From Rhodopirellula islandica (GTDB lineage Bacteria; Planctomycetota; Planctomycetia; Pirellulales; Pirellulaceae), in assembly GCF_001027925.1 (NCBI RefSeq), contig NZ_LECT01000046.1, positions 43,501 through 107,500 on the forward strand: a DNA stretch of 64,000 bases, in the 5' to 3' direction. The notes beneath the pieces were generated by a model. It was given only the letters and a program-made list of their open reading frames with translations. It ran no database searches and was not told where the DNA came from. Numbering within the stretch: position 1 is the stretch's first letter; each line of letters opens with the position of its first letter. Positions 58,607-64,000 of the stretch are shown here, piece by piece. A program made the translations under genes and the position numbers.

Positions 58607-60988
58607 TCAATCAGGACGATGAGTTTCGAAAGTCGATTGCGAGTCCTGTTTGGCTGCTTTTCGATTTTCGACCACCTGATGATACAGTGTCTCCTGAACC
58701 CGCATGGGGGCCTGGTTCTTGCGAGGCCTCAAACGCTGGTAACTTCCGTCCGGCTGCATCCGCCACGCGTTTTGGTTGTCGCGGAAATACAGTTGCAGGG
58801 TTTCGCGAAGACGTTTGCGGGCTTCGGGATCGATGACGGGAACCAGGAGTTCAACGCGGCGGTCCAGGTTGCGAGGCATCCAGTCGGCACTGCTGATGAA
58901 CATCTCGTGATCGCCACCGTGGCGGAAGTAAAACGTTCGGGCGTGTTCCAAGAAGCGGTCGACGATGGAAACGACTTCAATCGTTTCGCTCATCCCTGGC
59001 ACGCCGGGTCGCAAGCAGCAGACGCCACGAACGTTGAGGCGGATCTTCACGCCCGCTTGGCTGGCCAGGTACAACGCGTCGATGACTTCGGTGTCCACCA
59101 AGGCGTTCATCTTGGCGATGATCTCGCCCTTTTGTCCCTGCCGGGAACGTTCCGTTTCGCCTTGGATCAGCTCCAGGATTTGACGCCGCAGCGTCAGCGG
59201 TGCCATGCCGAGTTGTTGCAGTGGTTGCGGTTGGCTGGCCCCCGTGACGGCGTTGAAGAACATCGTCGCGTCGGTGCCCAAGATTTCATCGCAGGTCAGC
59301 ACCGAAATGTCGCCGTACAGGTTGGCGGTGACCTCGTTGTAGTTGCCGGTTCCGAAGTGAACGTAGCGGACCAGTCCCTGGGGTTCGCGGCGAACGATGA
59401 TGCACACTTTGGCGTGCGTTTTGAGGCCACGGATGCCGTAAATGACCTGCACCCCGGCCTGTTCCATTTCGCGAGCCCATTCGATGTTGCGGGCTTCATC
59501 GAAACGAGCTTTCAGTTCCACGATCGCGGTGACGTACTTGCCTCGCTCCGCCGCTCGCATGAGCGCGGCCACGATTGGGCTGTTGCGGCTGGTTCGATAC
59601 AGGATTTGCTTGACGGCCAGGACGTCTGGGTCGACCGCGGCTTCTTCCAGCAATCGCACCACCGGATCAAAGGACTCGTAGGGGTGCATCAGCATGATGT
59701 CCCCTTCGGAGATCGACGTGAACATGGACTCGGCGGGATTGATCTTGGGGCTTCGTTGCGGCGGCCATTCCTCGTCGCGAAGGGAGTTCATGCCCTTCAG
59801 GCCATGCAGCGAGAACAGATACGTCAGGTCCAGGGGGCCATCGATGTCGAAGACAAACTGCGGGTCAACCTGGAAGCTCTTGATCAGATAGTCGCGAATA
59901 TCGGGATTCGCGTTGGCATCGATTTCCAGTCGAACCACGTCTGACAAGCGTCGACTTTCGAGGACTTCTTCCATGCCGCCGAGCAAGTCACCCGCACCGT
60001 CTTCGCGGAGTTCAATGTCCGCGTTGCGAGTGATCCGGAACGGTTTGCACTGAATGACTTCGCGACCGGGGAAGAACTCGTTGACGAAATGTGACACCAG
60101 ATCTTCCAGCAGCGCGTAGGCGTAGCCAGATTCGGTGGGTGATGTGTCCACGCTGTTTTGGGGAGCAGTTGCCTTGTCGATCGGGGCCTTTTCGATGGGC
60201 AGTGGAATGACACGTCCGAGGGTGCGTCCGAGTGGAATGACCGCGAATTGAGTCTCGGGAGCTTCGTCTTTGGAGGCGGGTGAATCGTGGGCGAGCGAAG
60301 CTGGTTGCTTGGACGATTCGTGCTGTTTTTGGTTTGACTGGACTCGATCCGCAAGGGAGTCCGTTGCCGCTGGTGTCGGTTGAGGGCCGATCTCATCGCC
60401 CGGGCTCAGCTGCACACACAGATGGATTCCTAGCCCGGGCAGCATGGGGAAGCGTCGGTCGTGCAGGGCTTGGGGGGACAGGACTGCCAGCACGTCGCCG
60501 CGAAAATGGCGTTCTGCCGCCGCAAGCGAGCGGTCGCTGCATTCGGCCGGGTCGATTTGGTTGATGTGATGTTCGCTGAGCAACGGCAGCAGTTCGTTTT
60601 TCAGCAACTGGTACTGCCGGTCGACATGAGCTTGGCAGCGTTCTGAGATCGCTTGCAACTGTTCCGTCGCGGTGCGGCCGGATGGGTCACGCCGTCCGCC
60701 ACCGCTCATCGCTTGCAGTTTCAAACTGCCCACGCGGACCATCATGAACTCATCCAAGTTCGAGCTGGTGATCGCCAGGAATTTGGCTCGTTCCAGCAAT
60801 TGCACCGCTGGATCATCGGCTTGATCCAGGACACGAGCGTTGAATTCCAGCCATCCCAGTTCGCGATTGATGAACCGAGGAGCGTCAGCGAACGAGTCGT
60901 CGACCTTTCGCCGCGACGTGGTTTTGGAGCTTTTGGAAGGGCGTTTGCCGACGGACTGGGAGGGCTCGGGGTCGTGGGACAACGTCAA
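58607..60988 (-). CDS. ppk1: Polyphosphate kinase 1
   Basis: A 793-aa enzyme that makes inorganic polyphosphate from ATP. The N-terminal domain begins RFINRELGWLEFNARVLDQA and continues ITSSNLDEFMMVRVG. The C-terminal domains carry the phosphorylated His in GLKTHAKVC (H525) and the second conserved His in RFLEHARTFYF (H682), along with SSADWMPRNLDRRVELLVP. The family is usually near 690 aa. The excess lies in two low-complexity inserts, near residues 195-240 and 258-280, and a basic Ser/Lys-rich N-terminal tail. Its start overlaps the stop of the cytochrome/DUF2231 gene by four bases. Confidence 0.95.
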   Translation of the reverse strand: MTLSHDPEPSQSVGKRPSKSSKTTSRRKVDDSFADAPRFINRELGWLEFNARVLDQADDPAVQLLERAKFLAITSSNLDEFMMVRVGSLKLQAMSGGGRRDPSGRTATEQLQAISERCQAHVDRQYQLLKNELLPLLSEHHINQIDPAECSDRSLAAAERHFRGDVLAVLSPQALHDRRFPMLPGLGIHLCVQLSPGDEIGPQPTPAATDSLADRVQSNQKQHESSKQPASLAHDSPASKDEAPETQFAVIPLGRTLGRVIPLPIEKAPIDKATAPQNSVDTSPTESGYAYALLEDLVSHFVNEFFPGREVIQCKPFRITRNADIELREDGAGDLLGGMEEVLESRRLSDVVRLEIDANANPDIRDYLIKSFQVDPQFVFDIDGPLDLTYLFSLHGLKGMNSLRDEEWPPQRSPKINPAESMFTSISEGDIMLMHPYESFDPVVRLLEEAAVDPDVLAVKQILYRTSRNSPIVAALMRAAERGKYVTAIVELKARFDEARNIEWAREMEQAGVQVIYGIRGLKTHAKVCIIVRREPQGLVRYVHFGTGNYNEVTANLYGDISVLTCDEILGTDATMFFNAVTGASQPQPLQQLGMAPLTLRRQILELIQGETERSRQGQKGEIIAKMNALVDTEVIDALYLASQAGVKIRLNVRGVCCLRPGVPGMSETIEVVSIVDRFLEHARTFYFRHGGDHEMFISSADWMPRNLDRRVELLVPVIDPEARKRLRETLQLYFRDNQNAWRMQPDGSYQRLRPRKNQAPMRVQETLYHQVVENRKAAKQDSQSTFETHRPD

Positions 60989-62226
60989 ACTCGCAATGGA
61001 AATGAAGTGAACTGGGCGTCAGGAAAATCGAGCCGACCGACTTGGGCGGTCGAGTCCGTCGGGGCGGCTTCCCCCGTGATTTCGGGCGAGGCTTCTTCAA
61101 GTGAGCTCTCGGGGATGGTCTCCGCGGCCTCTTCGGGAGGCCAAGGTTGGCCCAGCAAGATGCTGATCGCCTTGGGATAGAAGTCTTTCCCGTAGGTCAA
61201 CTCGCCGCCTTGGTGTCCCACCGCACCCACCATGCCAGCGACCACCAATAAACCGATTTTCCAAACGTTTGTCAGGCGTTGGTGGCTCGCTTCGTCGTCG
61301 CTTCGCAAAGATTTCAGAGCGATGATCGCGAAGATGCTGGAGAGGACCGTCACGATGATGGCGGACCAGCGATGCCAAAACAGCTCCGAGTCCAAGTTGA
61401 TTTTGGTCCAGGAGCCGTAGCCTTTTTCGACCGAGAAAGACCATCCCATCATCGTTGCCACAATCGCGGTCGCGGCACCCAGCAGCAGGCAAACCAAGGG
61501 GACTTGGGTGCCCAGTGTGGGCCATTTCCAACCCAGCACGACAAACAGTCCGCCGACCAGGAACAAGGCGATGGGGAAGTGAACGGTCGCGGGGTGCAGG
61601 AACCCTTGGAACGACCAGACCCGAGCCAGCAGCCCTGCCTGGGTCGGATCGATTCCTTTGCGAATGCCATCGGCGAGCTCAACCGGTTGCCCCGAGCCGT
61701 CCAGGTCAGGTTGAACCAGGTGGGCATCCTCCGGCCAGTTCGCCCCTTCTTCGATCCAGATCCGAATCAAGGCCAGTTCCGCGGGGGCAAGCGGGCCGCC
61801 GTGGCTGCGTGGAGGCATCAGCATGTCGTCGTCTTCGCTGACCAGGTAATCGATGTACATCGAACTTGATTCCAAGTCCTCTGCCTCGACATAGCCAAAG
61901 ACCGTGTCACGATCATCGACCCGGAAATCGGCTTTGGCTTCTTCGGCGCCGTGGCATTCCAAGCAGTGCTGCCGGAAGATCGGGGCAATGTCGCGTTCGA
62001 AGTTCACCACCAGGCCCTCTTCGTCGACCGCCATCCGGATCGCAGCGGCCTCAGCGGAGTCCTCTTCGGCGGCGTTCGCCACGCGGGGCCCCAGTTGCAG
62101 GCAAAGCAAGGGCAGGAGGGATAGCAGCAGGAACAAATCGCCACCGCGGGTGGTTCGTCCGGGGCGGGTGGCGTTGCGGCGGAGTGGAGATTTGAGCATC
62201 AGCAGCAAAGAAGAGGTGATGGACAT
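60985..62226 (-). CDS. Membrane protein with planctomycete-type cytochrome domain and DUF2231-like part
   Basis: A 413-aa protein. A signal or anchor (LLLLSLLPLLCLQLG) is followed by a c-type cytochrome domain of the kind named after planctomycetes (PSCyt1): VNFERDIAPIFRQHC88-L-E-C91-H92-GAEEAKADFRV with the distal Met region MLMPPRSHGGPLAPAEL. A DUF2231-type membrane part with four to five helices follows (HPATVHFPIALFLVGGLFVVLG, FWHRWSAIIVTVLSSIFAIIALKSL, IGLLVVAGMVGAVGHQGG). It probably transfers electrons at the outer face of the inner membrane. It is the first gene of a six-gene overlapping run, ahead of ppk1. Confidence 0.87.
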   Translation of the reverse strand: MSITSSLLLMLKSPLRRNATRPGRTTRGGDLFLLLSLLPLLCLQLGPRVANAAEEDSAEAAAIRMAVDEEGLVVNFERDIAPIFRQHCLECHGAEEAKADFRVDDRDTVFGYVEAEDLESSSMYIDYLVSEDDDMLMPPRSHGGPLAPAELALIRIWIEEGANWPEDAHLVQPDLDGSGQPVELADGIRKGIDPTQAGLLARVWSFQGFLHPATVHFPIALFLVGGLFVVLGWKWPTLGTQVPLVCLLLGAATAIVATMMGWSFSVEKGYGSWTKINLDSELFWHRWSAIIVTVLSSIFAIIALKSLRSDDEASHQRLTNVWKIGLLVVAGMVGAVGHQGGELTYGKDFYPKAISILLGQPWPPEEAAETIPESSLEEASPEITGEAAPTDSTAQVGRLDFPDAQFTSFPLRV

Positions 62227-62453
62227 GATGGAAAGCAGAATGGAGGGCGGGACTCATTGAGAAATGAGCGAGAGGGGGGCGGCTCATTGTACCGGCGAAC
62301 GAGCCGCCGCCAAACCAGGATGGCGTTTCAGGCATTCCTCCCGTCCCTTGATGAATTCATCGCGGCCGCGTTCCATCGGGCAAGCAAAGGGGAGCCGTTT
62401 TGCCGTCTGAAGCTTTGCCGTCTGAAGCACTGGGCAACGGCCTCGCGCAGAAG

Positions 62454-64000
62454 CTACATCACGGAGAAGTAGTTGTCGCAAGCGAAGTCGAAGTACTCCT
62501 TTTTGAGCTCCACTTCGAGGTTGTTGTAGAGGCAAAAGTTGCGAACTTGCAGCAGTAAATCTCGCGGTTGGCAGTTGCGGAACGGGCGGTCGACGGCCAA
62601 GTAGTGAGTCTTGACCAAGTAATCAATCGCCTCCGCGTTGTAAGGAATCTTGGTGACTTTGCACATGATTTCAAACAGCTTGCGGAAGTCGGCCTCGGGC
62701 GGGTTCTCGACTTCAATTTTATAGGGGATGCGGCGGAGGAACGCGTCGTCGACCAGGTCTTTCGGTTCCAGGTTGGTGCTGAAGATGACCAATTGGTCGA
62801 ACGGGACCTGGATCTTCTTGCCCGATGCCATGTTCAAAAAGTCATAGCGTTTTTCCAGTGGGATGATCCAGCGGTTGAGCAGCTGGTCAACGGACATCTT
62901 TTGACGGCCAAAGTCATCAATCACCAGCGTTCCGCAGTTGCTTTTCATCTGCAGGGGAGCTTCGCTGATGTTGCTGGTCGGGTTGTTCAGAACCTCCAGC
63001 ATCTCCATCGTCAGTTCCCCACCGGCGACGATGGTGGGGCGTTTGATCCGCACCCAGCGTTTGTCAAAGCTGCCGGAGTTCAGCAGGCCGCCGGAGGTTT
63101 CCGGCATGGCGGCTTCGTGGTTCATCGGGTCGAAGACACGCAAGATGTCGCCGTCGATGTCCACCGCCCGCGGGATCCAGATGTACTTGCCAAAAGCGCC
63201 CGTGACCCGTTCCGCAATCGAGGTTTTGCCGTTGCCGGGGAAGCCAAACAAGAACATCCCGCGACCGCTGGCGACCGCGGGGCCCAGTCGGTGAAGCATT
63301 TTGGGGTTGATCAAAAGGTCACTGAAAGCCCGCTGCAAGTCGTTTCGTTTCGGGTATTGCCCCTCAATGGTTTGAAGTTTGACGCTCTCGATGTAGTCGG
63401 CCAATCGAACGGGGCAGCTTCCATGGTAAGTGGAGTCATGGAGGTGATTGCGGGCGATCGCACGGCCGGATTCAGTGAGCACATACACGTAGTCATTGGT
63501 GGCGGTCGCACTTTTGTAAGCGACGGACTGATCCATCTTCAGCCGTTCCAGGATGGGCTCGATCAACCGAAAGGGCAGTTGGACTTGGTCCGCGATGCGA
63601 CGTCCTTCCGATTCGCCAGCGTTGAGAATGAAGCGGAAGATGATCGATTCGACGAGAGTTTCGTTGATATGGCCAGTCACAATCGAATCAGGTTCCACGG
63701 GCCTCCACGGTTCGTCGCGATTGGGCTGGTATCCAGCCGGCTGGGTCGGACGCGGGCGTGCGGGGCTCGGCCGGTTCTGCTCCGGGGAGCGATTTTGTCC
63801 CTGCGGCTGGCCTGGAACGGGAGCGGGGCCGCTGGATGCGAGCGGCGCCGCGGGATGTGGCGGACTGTTTCCGGCAGCAGCTCGAGGGGCAGCGGAAGAT
63901 CCAGGACTCGGGGCAATCGGGGAGGGGGTGCCAGCGGCGGCGGAGATGGAACCGGGTGTGACTGCCTTGTTGGGTGAAATTCCGGCGGACGGGTTGGTGG
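62454..64000 (-). CDS. AAA ATPase with a long proline-rich N-terminus (5' end outside window)
   Basis: An AAA+ ATPase of a poorly described bacterial group. The core has a winged-helix-like N-part (VESIIFRFILNAGESEGRRIADQVQLPF), Walker A GFPGNGKTSIAERV, Walker B LVIDDFGRQKMS and sensor 1 LVIFSTNLEP, with an ISFTNLEP-like spacing of AAA ATPases. A GTG at 63698 is only an internal codon: the minus-strand frame stays open from there to base 64000 without a stop. That part reads as a Pro/Ala/Gln/Ser-rich disordered region (GQPQGQNRSPEQNRPSPARP, then YQPNRDEPWRPVEPDSIVTG). The real start is beyond the window. The partner and substrate are unknown. Confidence 0.87.
   Translation of the reverse strand, partial: TNPSAGISPNKAVTPGSISAAAGTPSPIAPSPGSSAAPRAAAGNSPPHPAAPLASSGPAPVPGQPQGQNRSPEQNRPSPARPRPTQPAGYQPNRDEPWRPVEPDSIVTGHINETLVESIIFRFILNAGESEGRRIADQVQLPFRLIEPILERLKMDQSVAYKSATATNDYVYVLTESGRAIARNHLHDSTYHGSCPVRLADYIESVKLQTIEGQYPKRNDLQRAFSDLLINPKMLHRLGPAVASGRGMFLFGFPGNGKTSIAERVTGAFGKYIWIPRAVDIDGDILRVFDPMNHEAAMPETSGGLLNSGSFDKRWVRIKRPTIVAGGELTMEMLEVLNNPTSNISEAPLQMKSNCGTLVIDDFGRQKMSVDQLLNRWIIPLEKRYDFLNMASGKKIQVPFDQLVIFSTNLEPKDLVDDAFLRRIPYKIEVENPPEADFRKLFEIMCKVTKIPYNAEAIDYLVKTHYLAVDRPFRNCQPRDLLLQVRNFCLYNNLEVELKKEYFDFACDNYFSVM

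Noticed and set aside
55914..58610. Large membrane protein extended to 898 aa
   Set aside because: The extra 125 residues are His/Arg-rich and overlap the small membrane protein gene; the signal peptide starts at 58235.
58298..59944. Long open frame on the plus strand over ppk1
   Set aside because: It lies opposite ppk1, has no recognisable domain and an odd composition. It is a shadow of the real gene.
62568..63977. Long open frame on the plus strand (469 codons)
   Set aside because: It is the exact complement frame of the AAA ATPase gene, whose motifs are unmistakable; the long frame follows from the codon usage of the real gene.

Overview
The window looks like chromosomal DNA of a marine planctomycete of the Rhodopirellula type. 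The sequence gives several independent reasons. There are sulfatases of several kinds, and a secreted protein carrying a planctomycete-type cytochrome domain (C-x-x-C-H) plus a DUF2231-like membrane part. There is also a DUF1559 pilin-like protein, an SHD1-domain protein, many secreted proteins of unknown function and loose Shine-Dalgarno signals. The assignment is an inference from gene content; no rRNA or tRNA gene is present to confirm it. I see no CRISPR array, prophage, complete insertion sequence or replication origin.

Layout. 1-10.7 kb: a MarR regulator with an alkylsulfatase-like metallo-beta-lactamase, a sugar-nucleotide-type epimerase, two short-chain dehydrogenases, an HxlR regulator divergent from a quinone oxidoreductase, a large secreted protein with an internal duplication, and a phytanoyl-CoA dioxygenase relative. 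10.7-18.1 kb: a double sulfatase with a VHL-like beta domain between its halves, a secreted esterase, a second sulfatase and an AI-2E family permease. 18.2-27.7 kb: an RND pump with its adaptor, then membrane proteins (potassium channel, bestrophin, amino-acid permease, cardiolipin synthase). 27.8-36.8 kb: secreted and outer-membrane proteins (DcaP-like and OprB-like porins, SHD1 protein, an Arg/Pro/Gly-rich surface protein) and a frameshifted HlyD remnant. 36.9-43.4 kb: a tightly overlapping aerotolerance-type operon (moxR, DUF58, DUF4381, batA, batB, TPR protein, batD). 43.5-45 kb: a very large nested inverted repeat abutting an arylsulfatase pseudogene. 45-51 kb: pirin, GNAT acetyltransferase, a MarR/YeiH/small-protein cluster, and a flavoprotein divergent from MarR with a recognisable promoter and operator. 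51-62 kb: ABC-2 permease, DUF1559 protein, and a long run of overlapping genes (cytochrome/DUF2231 protein, ppk1, small membrane protein, large membrane protein, ABC ATPase, rRNA methyltransferase). 62.4-64 kb: an AAA ATPase whose proline-rich N-terminus runs off the window.

The most unusual signals are structural. One repeat family occurs at the 3' ends of three genes, and each time the neighbouring stop codon is the first triplet of the repeat. Its largest copy (43587-44047) can be drawn as a long stem carrying a second stem and three hairpins. A second, compact three-hairpin repeat occurs near 38.25 kb and 53.7 kb; the first copy lies across the apparent 5' end of batD. The strongest protein-level novelty is the sulfatase-VHL-sulfatase fusion.
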